Assembly: GCA_002391225.1 (NCBI GenBank)
Contig: DGRV01000008.1
Coordinates: forward strand, 1-33,912
Origin: Christensenella sp. UBA4379
GTDB taxonomy: Bacteria > Bacillota > Clostridia > Christensenellales > Aristaeellaceae
DNA: 33,912 nt
Direction of reading: 5' to 3'
Numbering within the stretch: position 1 is the first letter of the stretch; each line of letters begins with the position of its first letter. The notes under the pieces were generated by a model, which was given only the letters and a program-made list of their open reading frames with translations, ran no database searches and was not told where the DNA came from. A program made the position numbers and the translations under genes. Below, piece after piece: positions 8,266 to 16,430 of the stretch.

Positions 8266-9399
8266 TTACTTGTTGAAGCCGACATAGGCGCCGTTTTCGA
8301 TAACGACGGCGGTCGGGGTCTTGCTGACTTCGCCGTTGGCGGACCAGGTCATGGTGCCGGTCACGCCCTCGACGGTGATCTGCTGCATGGCTTCGATCAG
8401 CTTGTCGCAGCATTCCTCAGCTTCCATGTCGCCGGTGATGCCGGCCAGCTCGGAAGCGGCCACCAGGGCGTACACGGCGTCATAGGCGTCGGCAGCGAAC
8501 TGGTTGGGGATCTCGTTGTAGAGCTCCTGATACCGGGCCACGAACTTCTGGGTCTTTTCGTCCTGGGCGTCGGCGGAGAAGGGGGTCAGCAGCATGACGC
8601 CCTCGGCCAGAGCGGTGTCAAAGCCCTCGATGCTGAGGATGCCGTCCATGCCGTCCACGCCGAACCACACGGGCGCGTAGTCCATCGTGCGGGCGGCCTG
8701 CAGGATCATGGAAGCGGGGGTGTAGTAGATGGGCAGGAAGACCAGTTCCGCGCCGTTATTCTTAGCGTCCGCCACCTGGACGGTGAAGTCGGTGGTGTCG
8801 TCGGTGAAGGTGGTCACGGAGACGATGTTGAAGCCCAGCTCCTTGGCCTTGGCTTCAAAGGTCTGGTAGATGCCGGTGGAATAGGCGTCGGCGTTGTTGT
8901 AGATGATGGCCACGTTGGTGGGCAGGGCGTTCTGGCTGATGTACTCAGCGGAAGCGGAGCCCTGGGCGGGGTCGGTAAAGCAGACCTGGTAGACGTTGTC
9001 CTTGTCCGCGGTCACGGCGGTGGAGGAAGCGGACGGGGTCAGCATGAACACGCGCTCTTCATAGGCCAGCGCGCCCACGGCGATGCAGGGGGTGGTGGTG
9101 GTGGTGCCCACGATCATCTGCGCGCCCTTGTCCATGGCGGCGTTGTAGGCGTTGACGGAGACTTCGGCGTCATGCTGGTCGTCTTCGTCGATCATCTCGA
9201 CCTTGTACTTTCCGCCGGCGGCGCTGATTTCTTCAGCGGCAATCGCTGCACCGCGGGAGGTGGCCAGGCCGTACACGGCCGCCGCGCCGGTTTCGGGCCC
9301 GATGTGGGCGATCTTCAGCGTCACGGTTTCTTCAGCGAAAACAGGGGTCACAGCCAGCAGCATGCACAGCGCCAGCATCAGAGCGAACATCTTCTTCAT
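8266..9399 (-). CDS. livJ: Branched-chain amino acid ABC transporter substrate-binding protein (right locus)
   Basis: Extracytoplasmic binding protein, 377 residues from ATG 9399. This start has GAGGAGG 9 bases upstream and opens a proper signal peptide (MKKMFALMLALCMLLAVTPV then FAEE with an A-x-A-like cut); the open frame upstream of it holds the promoter and is not translated protein. The mature part, LKIAHIGPETGAAAVYGLAT, ISAAGGKYKVEMIDEDDQHD and the TPSASSTAV and FTDPAQGSASAEY blocks, is the peripla_BP type I fold of LivJ. There is no lipobox. It differs strongly from the left-locus binding protein, so the two transporters probably differ in ligand preference. Confidence 0.92.
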   Translation of the reverse strand: MKKMFALMLALCMLLAVTPVFAEETVTLKIAHIGPETGAAAVYGLATSRGAAIAAEEISAAGGKYKVEMIDEDDQHDAEVSVNAYNAAMDKGAQMIVGTTTTTPCIAVGALAYEERVFMLTPSASSTAVTADKDNVYQVCFTDPAQGSASAEYISQNALPTNVAIIYNNADAYSTGIYQTFEAKAKELGFNIVSVTTFTDDTTDFTVQVADAKNNGAELVFLPIYYTPASMILQAARTMDYAPVWFGVDGMDGILSIEGFDTALAEGVMLLTPFSADAQDEKTQKFVARYQELYNEIPNQFAADAYDAVYALVAASELAGITGDMEAEECCDKLIEAMQQITVEGVTGTMTWSANGEVSKTPTAVVIENGAYVGFNK

Positions 9400-9457
9400 G
9401 AATGTTTTCCTCCTCGACTTCAGGATCAATTCCGCGGTCTCCCGCGTTGATTGTAAC

Positions 9458-9486
9458 ATTATAAAACCGCCGCAGGCCGCCCGCAA
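9458..9486 (-). promoter_or_regulatory. Promoter of the right liv binding-protein gene
   Basis: On the minus strand TTGCGG (9486-9481) and TATAAT (9463-9458) are 17 bases apart, about 59 bases before the ATG at 9399. Strong -10 and correct spacing. Confidence 0.82.
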
Positions 9487-9558
9487 GCCCGCAACGGTAT
9501 CTTTTTTGTATTTTATGCGTAAAAACTATATCGAAAAAAGCAGAAGGAAGACGTAAAA

Positions 9559-9768
9559 GGTAGGAGGGAGGAGGTAGAAGGTAGCGCTCGCTGGCGCTCG
9601 CTAAGGTTGATAGTGTCGAGTGAGGAGTTAGGAGTGAGGAATGAGGAGTTGAAATTGGTTGGATGCATTACGCATTACGCATTACGAATTACGCATTCGC
9701 CGCTATTAACTCCTCACTCCTCACTCCTCACTCTGACTAAAAACCTCCTACCTACTCCCTCCTACCTA
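9559..9768. repeat. Nested modular palindrome R4
   Basis: Most of the 371-base gap between the liv binding-protein start and the AAA/CYTH gene is one nested inverted repeat. The outer arms are GTAGGAGG-type units (9559-9584 and, complemented, 9743-9768). A GCGCTCGCTGGCGCTCGCT insert lies at 9584-9602. The inner arms are GAGTGAGGA-type units (9617-9650 and 9708-9735). The centre is a tandem GCATTAC heptamer run (9664-9698). The right end lies two bases from the stop codon of the gene ending at 9771. Read on the minus strand, the folded RNA ends in CCTTTTACG and could act as a terminator. Confidence 0.85.
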
Positions 9769-9770
9769 AC

Positions 9771-10874
9771 TCAGAGCTTCTGGGTTCTCGCCAGCTGTTT
9801 ATTCTTGTACGCCATGTCTCCCGTAACTTCCCGGATCACCTTGATTTCCGGGGGGAGGGGTTTTTCTTCGGCGGCGTAGACGAAGAGGATGGCCTTTTCA
9901 TGGTCGAAGGGATAGACGTCGATTTCCATCCGCACGCCCTGGCAGGTCAGGCGGTACTTGGTCTTGCGGACGGAGTGGAGGCTGTTGTCCATCTCCATCA
10001 GGTAGCGGATGTATTCCTTTTCGGAGATGGGCTTTTCGGTGTCCCACCTGGCGCCGTCGGCGTTCTGATGCTTTTCGGTGTAGAAGTAGAGGTAATCCTC
10101 CCCGTTTTTCTGCTGGCGGATGCGGCGCTCCACGTCCGGCTTGGTGGGCTGCAGATAGGTCTGCATCATGTCCAGGGCCAGGCCGTTGAAGCGGGTGACG
10201 AGGGCGTCCAGGTCCGGCATTTCGATCAGGTATTTGCGCTTTTCGGAGGTATGCTCCTCCTGGCCAACGATCCGGTAGATTTCCTTTAAGGCCCGGTTGA
10301 TCTTGTCCTCAAAGTTCACGGAGTTGTCGATCACCCGGAGATTGGGGTGGCCGGACCAGGCCCGCAGCGTCCGGTCGTCCATCTCCCGGGCGTATTCGAG
10401 GGATTCCGTCCTGGCCTCATTGCCCAGGTTGTAGGCAAACTCCGCCCCCTTGGCGCAGGTCACCAGGTGGAGCACCGCGTCGTAGCCGGCCAGCACCTCG
10501 TCCTCCGTCTTTCCGGCGACGCGGGAAAGCACCTCCCGGAATTCGTCGTCGGAGATATAGGCCTTGTCGTCCATCAGGGCCCGGTCGTACAGGATCAGGA
10601 TGTTTTCCTCCTGGACCACCTGGGCCGCCTGCAGGGCCAGCTTTTCCTTGTGGACCTGGTCGGCCACCACGAAGTCCTGGAACGCCAGCATCGACATGCA
10701 GCCGCCGAAGGGACGGATGCCGAAGCCGGAAATCAGCTCCGTCGCCGTTTCCGGGATGGTGATGACCCGCCAGCCGTCCTCCTGCCGGAACTCGTGCAGG
10801 ATGCGGCTGACCAGGGTGGTCTTGCCCGCCGCGGGGCCGCCGGTCAGTACGATCCGGGTGATTTTCTTTTCCAT
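9771..10874 (-). CDS. AAA-family ATPase with C-terminal CYTH-like domain
   Basis: Cytoplasmic P-loop protein of 367 residues. The N-terminal half looks like an AAA_28/NTPase-KAP-like kinase fold: Walker A GGPAAGKTT at residues 12-20, PETATELISG, and YDRALMDDKAYIS as a Walker B/LID-like block. The C-terminal half from about residue 215 resembles a CYTH (triphosphate tunnel) domain: VERRIRQ, YTEKH, SVRKTKYRLTCQGVRMEID and a closing IREVTGD. The same two-part layout is known in uncharacterised bacterial and eukaryotic ATPases; no reaction has been assigned that I know of. It is co-transcribed with a HAD phosphatase 25 bases upstream. GAGGAATATGCC before the ATG gives the ribosome site. A substrate with a phosphate chain is a reasonable inference. 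Confidence 0.8.
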   Translation of the reverse strand: MEKKITRIVLTGGPAAGKTTLVSRILHEFRQEDGWRVITIPETATELISGFGIRPFGGCMSMLAFQDFVVADQVHKEKLALQAAQVVQEENILILYDRALMDDKAYISDDEFREVLSRVAGKTEDEVLAGYDAVLHLVTCAKGAEFAYNLGNEARTESLEYAREMDDRTLRAWSGHPNLRVIDNSVNFEDKINRALKEIYRIVGQEEHTSEKRKYLIEMPDLDALVTRFNGLALDMMQTYLQPTKPDVERRIRQQKNGEDYLYFYTEKHQNADGARWDTEKPISEKEYIRYLMEMDNSLHSVRKTKYRLTCQGVRMEIDVYPFDHEKAILFVYAAEEKPLPPEIKVIREVTGDMAYKNKQLARTQKL

Positions 10875-10899
10875 GGCATATTCCTCATTTCACGGTCGG

Positions 10900-11553
10900 T
10901 CAGGCAAACAGATAAGCTTTCAGCTCCTCTATGGTCTTAAAATACAGTCCGCAGTTTTTGCGCATGAAGCTTTCGATTTCGGGGATGTCGTTGGCCCAGC
11001 CCGCCGCGGCGAAGGGCACCCCGGCCGAAAGGGCCATATCGTAGCCTGGCTTCAGGTCGTCCACCACCAGCATCTCTTCCGGCTTTACTTTGAGCCTTTC
11101 CATGATCTGATACAGGGCGTGCGGGCTGGGCTTCCGCTCCGCCGGGGGCTCGTCCCAGCCGAAGACCAGGTCCGGCGCGGGGAGGTCGTTTTCCTTAAAA
11201 TCGCGGAGGATGTTGTCCCGAAGCGAGTGGGAGACCACGCAGACATACCCACCCCGTTTTTTTTGCTCCAGCAGAATTTCCCGAATGCCCGGATAGGCCT
11301 TTGGCACGTGGCGCTGGACGTAGGCGTTCCAGAACTTTTCCTCATGCCGCATCTGCTCGGCATTCATCCCCACCTCGTCGCGGAAAAACGGCACCACGCC
11401 CGGATCGAAGTTTTTCAGGAAATAGTGTTCCAGGGTGCAGTGATAATCCGGAAAATATTTCTGCGTATATTCCACAAAGCAGGGAAAATGCACCGTCGCG
11501 GTGCTGTTGACCAGGGTATCGTCATGGTCCATCACCAGGCAGGAAATGCTCAT
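10900..11553 (-). CDS. HAD-superfamily hydrolase (phosphatase, PGP/pyrophosphatase-like)
   Basis: Soluble phosphatase of 217 residues. All four HAD motifs are visible: DHDDTLV with nucleophile Asp9 and general acid Asp11, the VVSHS serine of motif II, the lysine in ERKPSP of motif III, and VVDDLKPGYD of motif IV. A helical cap lies between motifs I and II (residues 20-90), as in phosphoglycolate phosphatase-like subfamily I. A GGAGGAG site lies directly before the ATG, and a consensus promoter is at 11601-11629. It is the first gene of a two-gene operon with the AAA/CYTH protein, suggesting both act on a common phosphorylated compound; the substrate cannot be read from sequence. Confidence 0.88.
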   Translation of the reverse strand: MSISCLVMDHDDTLVNSTATVHFPCFVEYTQKYFPDYHCTLEHYFLKNFDPGVVPFFRDEVGMNAEQMRHEEKFWNAYVQRHVPKAYPGIREILLEQKKRGGYVCVVSHSLRDNILRDFKENDLPAPDLVFGWDEPPAERKPSPHALYQIMERLKVKPEEMLVVDDLKPGYDMALSAGVPFAAAGWANDIPEIESFMRKNCGLYFKTIEELKAYLFA

Positions 11554-11600
11554 CCGCTCCTCCTCGTCAGGCGCTCCGGCCTGTTCTGTTCTTCTATTTC

Positions 11601-11629
11601 ATTATAAAAGCCTTCGTCCTTTCTTTCAA
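11601..11629 (-). promoter_or_regulatory. Promoter of the HAD - AAA/CYTH operon
   Basis: Minus strand TTGAAA (11629-11624), 17 bases, TATAAT (11606-11601), about 48 bases upstream of the HAD start. It diverges from the polysaccharide operon promoter at 11674-11702. Confidence 0.85.
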
Positions 11630-11673
11630 GCGGTTTAGCCCTGCTTTTCCAAAAAAGAAATTGTCCGAAACGA

Positions 11674-11702
11674 TTTTCATTTTGGGGCGCGTGTGTTACA
11701 AT
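11674..11702 (+). promoter_or_regulatory. Candidate promoter of the polysaccharide operon
   Basis: TTTTCA (11674-11679), 17 bases, TACAAT (11697-11702), with TG one base before the -10. The -35 is a 4-of-6 match. It leaves a leader of about 65 bases before the ATG at 11772, and no closer promoter is seen. Confidence 0.6.
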
Positions 11703-11771
11703 TATTTTGTGAAATTATGCCCAAGGCTTCCCGGGGTTCCGGGCAGCCCCCGCAAAGCGCAAGGAGACTCC

Positions 11772-13025
11772 ATGGATCAGAAACTCAGGGATCCCGGCCA
11801 ACAACAGCATATCTTCATCGTCGGGGCCAAAAGCGTCGGCCAGTACGGAGGCTACGAGTCCTTCCTGGCCGAGCTGATCCGTCAGCGCCCCGAAGACGCG
11901 GGCTACGTTTACCATGTCACCGTCAAGGCCAACGGCTACGGCTGCATGGACGAAAGCGCTCTTTTCGGCGCGGAATCCTTGGGAAATAACGCCTTTTCCT
12001 GGCACGGGGCCCATATCGTCAAGCTCCCCGTCCCCCAGATCGGCTCCGCCCAGGCCATCAGCCTGGATGTGAAGGGGCTTCACTACTGCCTCAACTACTG
12101 CGAGGAAAACGGGATCGACGCCCCGGTGTTTTACCTGCTGGCCTGCCGGATCGGCCCCTTCCTGGGGTCCTTCGCCAGACGCATCCGCCGCCTGCACGGG
12201 ACCCTGTACGTCAACCCCGACGGGCATGAATACCTGCGCGGCAAGTGGCCCGCCCCCGTGCGCGCCTACTGGAAGCTCTCCGAGCGCCTGACCGTCCGGT
12301 CGGCGGACCTGATGGTCTGCGATTCCGTAAAGATCGAGGAATACATCCGGGAAACCTATAAAAAATACAGTCCAAAAACCGTGTTCATCCCCTACGGGAC
12401 CTATCTGACGCCCTCTCCCCTTTGGGACGACGACCCGGCCTTCACCGCCTGGTTATTAAAAAACGGCCTTAAGCCCCATGAATACTATATGTCCTGCTCC
12501 CGCCTGGTGCCGGAAAACAGCTACGAAACCATGCTGCGGGAGTATATGCGCAGCCATACCCGCCGCCCCCTGGTCCTGATCACGACGAAGGACCGGGCCT
12601 ATCTGGAGGTCCTCAAGAAAAAGACCGGCTTTGAGAGCGACAGCCGCATCCGCTTTTCGGACCCCGTGTACGACCGGGACCTGCTCCGAAAAATCCGGGA
12701 GAACGCCTTTGCCAACCTCCACGGCCACACCGTGGGCGGCACCAACCCCACCCTGCTGGAAGCCCTGGCCGCCACCCAAGTGAACCTGCTAATCGACGTG
12801 CCCTTTAACCGGGAGGTGGCTCAGGACGCCGCCCTGTACTGGACCGGGGAGGAAGGCAGCCTGGCCCGCCTGATCGACCGGACGGACGACCCGACACAGA
12901 CGGACGAAGCCGCCCGGCGGGACCTTACGCAAAAAGCCCGAAACAGAATCCTTTCCGCCTACACCTGGGAAAAGATCGCCGATCGGTACGGGGAACTCTG
13001 GCGGGAGCTTGACGAAGGCAGGTAA
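11772..13025 (+). CDS. DUF1972-type glycosyltransferase (rhamnosyltransferase-like)
   Basis: Cytoplasmic, membrane-associated sugar transferase of 417 residues. The ATG at 11772 has AAGGAG five bases upstream; the frame upstream of it overlaps the promoter and is not used. The N-terminus IFIVGAKSVGQYGGYESFL (residues 14-32) is the hallmark of the DUF1972 domain found in Cps2T-like beta-1,4-rhamnosyltransferases. The second half has a GT4-type Rossmann fold, with HGHTVGGTNPTLLEALA near residue 320 as the nucleotide-sugar binding EX7E-like region. It opens the seven-gene surface polysaccharide operon and would add an early sugar to the repeat unit. Rhamnose as donor is by family analogy only; no dTDP-rhamnose genes are in the window. 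Confidence 0.85.
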   Translation: MDQKLRDPGQQQHIFIVGAKSVGQYGGYESFLAELIRQRPEDAGYVYHVTVKANGYGCMDESALFGAESLGNNAFSWHGAHIVKLPVPQIGSAQAISLDVKGLHYCLNYCEENGIDAPVFYLLACRIGPFLGSFARRIRRLHGTLYVNPDGHEYLRGKWPAPVRAYWKLSERLTVRSADLMVCDSVKIEEYIRETYKKYSPKTVFIPYGTYLTPSPLWDDDPAFTAWLLKNGLKPHEYYMSCSRLVPENSYETMLREYMRSHTRRPLVLITTKDRAYLEVLKKKTGFESDSRIRFSDPVYDRDLLRKIRENAFANLHGHTVGGTNPTLLEALAATQVNLLIDVPFNREVAQDAALYWTGEEGSLARLIDRTDDPTQTDEAARRDLTQKARNRILSAYTWEKIADRYGELWRELDEGR

Positions 13026-13030
13026 GGTCC

Positions 13031-13915
13031 ATGGTGTTCATCGTTTTGGTCAACTTTAACGGCGCTGAGGACACGGAAGCCTGCATCCGCAGCCTCCAGT
13101 CTGTCCTCTCCCCCGCTTTCCGGGTGATCGTGGTGGATAACGGGAGCGGGGAAGATTCCCTCCGAGCTCTGCGAGCCCTTCGGGAAGAGCTCCCCTTTAC
13201 CCTCCTGGAAGCGGGCGAAAACCGGGGCTTTGCCGCCGGCTGCAACGCTGGCATCCGCTATGCCCTGGAAAACGGTGCGGACCAGGTGCTGCTGCTCAAC
13301 AACGACACCCTGGTGACGCCGGATTTTCTTCTTTGCCTTTTATCCCCCTTTTCTCAAAATCCCTGTTGCGGGGCCTCCACCTGCCGCATCCGTTTTGCTT
13401 CGGACCCGGGGCAGCTCTGGTACGCCGGCGGCAGCGTTTCCCCCTGGACGGGCAGGACCCGACATTTCGGCATCGGGCAGGAGGACCGGGAAAACCCGGG
13501 TCCTCCCTCCCCCGTCACCTTCGCCAGCGGCTGCTGCCTGTGCCTGAGCAGGGAGGCCATCGAAAAAGTCGGTCTTCTGGACGAGGACTATTTCCTCTAC
13601 GAGGAGGACACGGATTACTGCCTCCGGCTCCGCGAGGCGGGGATGGAGATTTTCTACGTCCCCTCCGCGGTGATTCTGCACAAGGTCAGCGCCACGGTGC
13701 AAAGACACTCCGCCCAAACGGCCCCCTATCTGATCCGCAGCCGATATCTGCTGATTCAAAAACGCCTCCCCGCCCTGCGCCGTCCCCTGGCCTACCTGTT
13801 CTGCACGGCCCAGTGCCTCGTCCGCTGTCTCAAAGGGGAGTATATATTTGCCGGCCTCCGCAGGGGCATCCATTCCTTCCTGGCCGGTGAGAAGGGAAAG
13901 ACTTCGTTTTCATGA
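13031..13915 (+). CDS. Family 2 glycosyltransferase (GT-A fold)
   Basis: Sugar transferase of 294 residues that would extend the lipid-linked repeat unit on the cytoplasmic face. GT2 motifs are clear: VVDNGSGED at about 34-42, ENRGFAAGCNAGI at 63-75, the metal-binding LLNNDTLV (equivalent of DxD) at about 88-95, the acceptor-loop FASGCCLCLSREAIEKVGLLDE and the catalytic-base region LYEEDTDYCLRLREAG. This subgroup includes rhamnosyltransferases such as WbbL/RfbF. It follows the first gene by five bases, and its last four bases overlap the next start, so it is translationally coupled. Confidence 0.9.
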   Translation: MVFIVLVNFNGAEDTEACIRSLQSVLSPAFRVIVVDNGSGEDSLRALRALREELPFTLLEAGENRGFAAGCNAGIRYALENGADQVLLLNNDTLVTPDFLLCLLSPFSQNPCCGASTCRIRFASDPGQLWYAGGSVSPWTGRTRHFGIGQEDRENPGPPSPVTFASGCCLCLSREAIEKVGLLDEDYFLYEEDTDYCLRLREAGMEIFYVPSAVILHKVSATVQRHSAQTAPYLIRSRYLLIQKRLPALRRPLAYLFCTAQCLVRCLKGEYIFAGLRRGIHSFLAGEKGKTSFS

Positions 13916-15069
13916 AGGTGCTTGTGCTGGACCAGATCGCGTCCGTCAACTACAAATACAGCTTCAGCCTGGCCAACGCCCTGAAGGACGCCGGAGCCAA
14001 GGTGGAGATGGTCATCGACACCGAGGCGGACGCCTCTTATTGCCGCTGCCCGGTGACGCGGCGCTTCAGCACCGCCCGAAAGGACATCGGGAAGCTCCGA
14101 AAGGCCCTCAACTACCTGAGCGCCTGGCGCTTTGTGTACAAAAAAGCGATGCGGGAGGGCTTTGACGTCGTCCACCTCCAGTGGTTCGACCTCTCCCCCG
14201 CGGACGCCTATTTCATCCGGAAGCTCCGGAAAAAGGGCGTCCATCCCGTGGCCGGGGTCCACGACATCCTGCCCATGCACCAAAAGCGCTTCGACCCGTT
14301 TTTCTACCGCCTCATTTACCGTTTCTGCGATCGGATCTACGTCCAGGCCCAGGCCAATGTGGCCCACTTTTCCGCCCTCTTCCCGGAAGATAAACAAAAG
14401 CTCTCCCTGATCCCCCACGGCCATTTTCTGGACTTCGCCGCCCCCCTTCCCAAGGCCCAGGCCCGGAAGGCCCTCGGCATCCCCGAGGGCAGGACCGTTT
14501 TTCTCTTTTTCGGCCAGATCAAGAAGGTCAAGGGGCTGGACCTGCTTTTGTCCGCCTTCGGCAGCCTTCAACAAAAGCGGAGCGACCTTTTTCTGATCGT
14601 CGCCGGGAATGTGTGGAAGGACGACTTTTCGGTCTATCAGGAGCAGATCAATCGCCTCAGCCTCAAGGACGACTGCCTTCGGGCGGACATCCGCTACATC
14701 CCCGAAGAGGAGCTGAGCCTGTACTTTTCCGCCACGGACCTGTGCGTGCTGCCCTACCAGGACGTCTACCAGAGCGGCGTCCTCCAGCTGGTCTACGCCT
14801 ACGAAAAGCCGCCCGTCGCCTCCCGGATTCCTTCCTTCCTGGAGCTGGTGCGGGAAGGGGAAACCGGGTATCTGTTTGACGTAGGGTCCGAGGAGAGTTT
14901 GTCGCAAGCCCTGGAGCGGGCCGCCGGGGACAGGGAACGCTGGGCGGCCCTGGGCCAGCGCGGGCAGGCCCTGGTGCGCCAGGCCCTTTCCTGGGACCGG
15001 ATTGCCGGGCAGGTCCTCGCCCTGTATCAAGAGGCTATCGATGCTCCCAAAGAGAGGCAGCGGCCATGA
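13912..15069 (+). CDS. Family 4 glycosyltransferase (GT-B fold)
   Basis: Sugar transferase of 385 residues. Its ATG overlaps the preceding stop as ATGA. The N-terminal acceptor domain opens MKVLVLDQIASVNYKYSFSL; the donor domain begins near FLFFGQIKKVKGLDLLLSAF (about residues 195-215), and YQSGVLQLVYAYEKPPVASRI followed by LVREGETGYLF is the standard GT4 nucleotide-sugar site, with Glu in the usual EX7E position replaced by a related arrangement (QSGVLQLVYAYE). SWDRIAGQ closes the fold. Third transferase of the cluster, suggesting a repeat unit of at least four sugars including the initiating one. Donor sugar unknown. Confidence 0.9.
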   Translation: MKVLVLDQIASVNYKYSFSLANALKDAGAKVEMVIDTEADASYCRCPVTRRFSTARKDIGKLRKALNYLSAWRFVYKKAMREGFDVVHLQWFDLSPADAYFIRKLRKKGVHPVAGVHDILPMHQKRFDPFFYRLIYRFCDRIYVQAQANVAHFSALFPEDKQKLSLIPHGHFLDFAAPLPKAQARKALGIPEGRTVFLFFGQIKKVKGLDLLLSAFGSLQQKRSDLFLIVAGNVWKDDFSVYQEQINRLSLKDDCLRADIRYIPEEELSLYFSATDLCVLPYQDVYQSGVLQLVYAYEKPPVASRIPSFLELVREGETGYLFDVGSEESLSQALERAAGDRERWAALGQRGQALVRQALSWDRIAGQVLALYQEAIDAPKERQRP

Positions 15070-16424
15070 GCAGAGGAATGCTCCAACTCATGCGCCTCAA
15101 AACAAGGCGGCTTGTGCGCGCCCTCCGCGCCCGCGTCCTTGAGGCCCTGCCCGGCCTCGAGGCCTACCCCTTCGGCCGCTGGATGCTCAGGGTGCACCCC
15201 ACCGCCTGCATGGTCTACCTGTTTTTCCTGCTGCTGTGCACCACCCAGCTGCTGGGGCTCTACGTCCATCTGCCCATCATCGGGGAGCTGTACTCGACCG
15301 ACTTTACCTTCCTGTCGCTCTTTTTGATCGCCGTCTGCTCCCTGATCTACACCGCCGCCCGGACCCGAAGGCTCCGCCTGTCTGCCCGCTTCCTGCCCCT
15401 GCTTTGCGCGCTGTGCCTACTGATATTGCTCGAAATCGTCCTCAGCTATCTTCGGCTCCGCCAGCCCATCCAGCTGGTGGTCAAAGAGGGGTACGTCTAT
15501 CTCATTCCTCCCCTGTGCTTTTTGGCCCTGCTCCAGTACCCGGAGATCCGCCGGACAGATTTTCTGCCCCGGTTCATGGGGCTGGTGGTGCTGTTTTCCG
15601 TCCTTTCCTCCCTGGTGGCCCTGTGCGCCTTTGCGCTGTATTCCCTGTGGGGCGTGAACCTGCTCAAAGTAGAGCTGACCCGGGAAATGTTCCGCTACGG
15701 CACCCTGCGCCTGCGGGTCCAGGGGGTCGTCGTCTACACCGGGCTGATCATCAGCCTGACCAGGCTTTTGCACCGGCGGGCCCGCTACATGGACGCCCTC
15801 AATCTGACCCTGGGCCTTGTCAACGTGCTGTTCATTAGTAAGACCCGGACGGCGATGCTCTACCTGGGCCTCACCTTTTTCTGGATGGCGATGACGGAAA
15901 AGCGGGTGCACCCGCTGCTCAAGCTCTTAAGCTTTTTCCTAATCTATCTGCTCCTTGTCGCCGCCGTCGCCCTGTCGGACCGGCTGATTCCCGCCATCCG
16001 GGCCTATATGGAGCAGGACCCCGGCATCATGGTCCGCTTCCGGGCCATCGACCACTACCTGGCCCAGTTCAGGACCTACCCGCTGACGGGCATCGGCCTG
16101 ATCAGCAACAGCAAAAGCATCCCGGGCTGGGAGCTGCTCTATGGTCCGAGGGGGCAGTATTACCGCAGCGACGTCGGCGCGGTCGGCCTGATCAACGAGT
16201 TCGGCCTGCTGGGCTTGTTCTGGGTGATCTGGTTCCTGCTTTATGCCTTCCGCCGGGCGGGGCGCTCCTCCGCCGTCCTGCCCCGGGTGATCCGCAGCCT
16301 CGTAGTATTTCTCACCGTCAGCATGGTCAACCTGTCCATGATGGACCCGGGCAGGTGCATGTATATCTTCCTGGTCTGTACCTTCCTTGAAACCCTGCCC
16401 GCGGACAAAGCCGGGCGACGGTAA
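15066..16424 (+). CDS. wzy: Wzy-like polysaccharide polymerase / O-antigen ligase-family membrane protein
   Basis: Polytopic membrane protein of 452 residues with about 11-12 hydrophobic helices and a basic N-terminal tail (residues 1-40). A large extracytoplasmic loop near residues 315-370 contains VRFRAIDHYLAQFRTYPLTG and IGLISNSKSIP, the pattern of Wzy/O-antigen ligase proteins, where Arg and Tyr/His residues in this loop serve catalysis. The KTRTAMLYLGLTFFWM helix is also typical. The start overlaps the GT4 stop by four bases. In a Wzx/Wzy pathway it would polymerise repeat units outside the membrane. Wzy proteins are poorly conserved, so the call rests on topology, the loop and context. 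Confidence 0.78.
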   Translation: MSRGMLQLMRLKTRRLVRALRARVLEALPGLEAYPFGRWMLRVHPTACMVYLFFLLLCTTQLLGLYVHLPIIGELYSTDFTFLSLFLIAVCSLIYTAARTRRLRLSARFLPLLCALCLLILLEIVLSYLRLRQPIQLVVKEGYVYLIPPLCFLALLQYPEIRRTDFLPRFMGLVVLFSVLSSLVALCAFALYSLWGVNLLKVELTREMFRYGTLRLRVQGVVVYTGLIISLTRLLHRRARYMDALNLTLGLVNVLFISKTRTAMLYLGLTFFWMAMTEKRVHPLLKLLSFFLIYLLLVAAVALSDRLIPAIRAYMEQDPGIMVRFRAIDHYLAQFRTYPLTGIGLISNSKSIPGWELLYGPRGQYYRSDVGAVGLINEFGLLGLFWVIWFLLYAFRRAGRSSAVLPRVIRSLVVFLTVSMVNLSMMDPGRCMYIFLVCTFLETLPADKAGRR

Positions 16425-16430
16425 GCGCTC

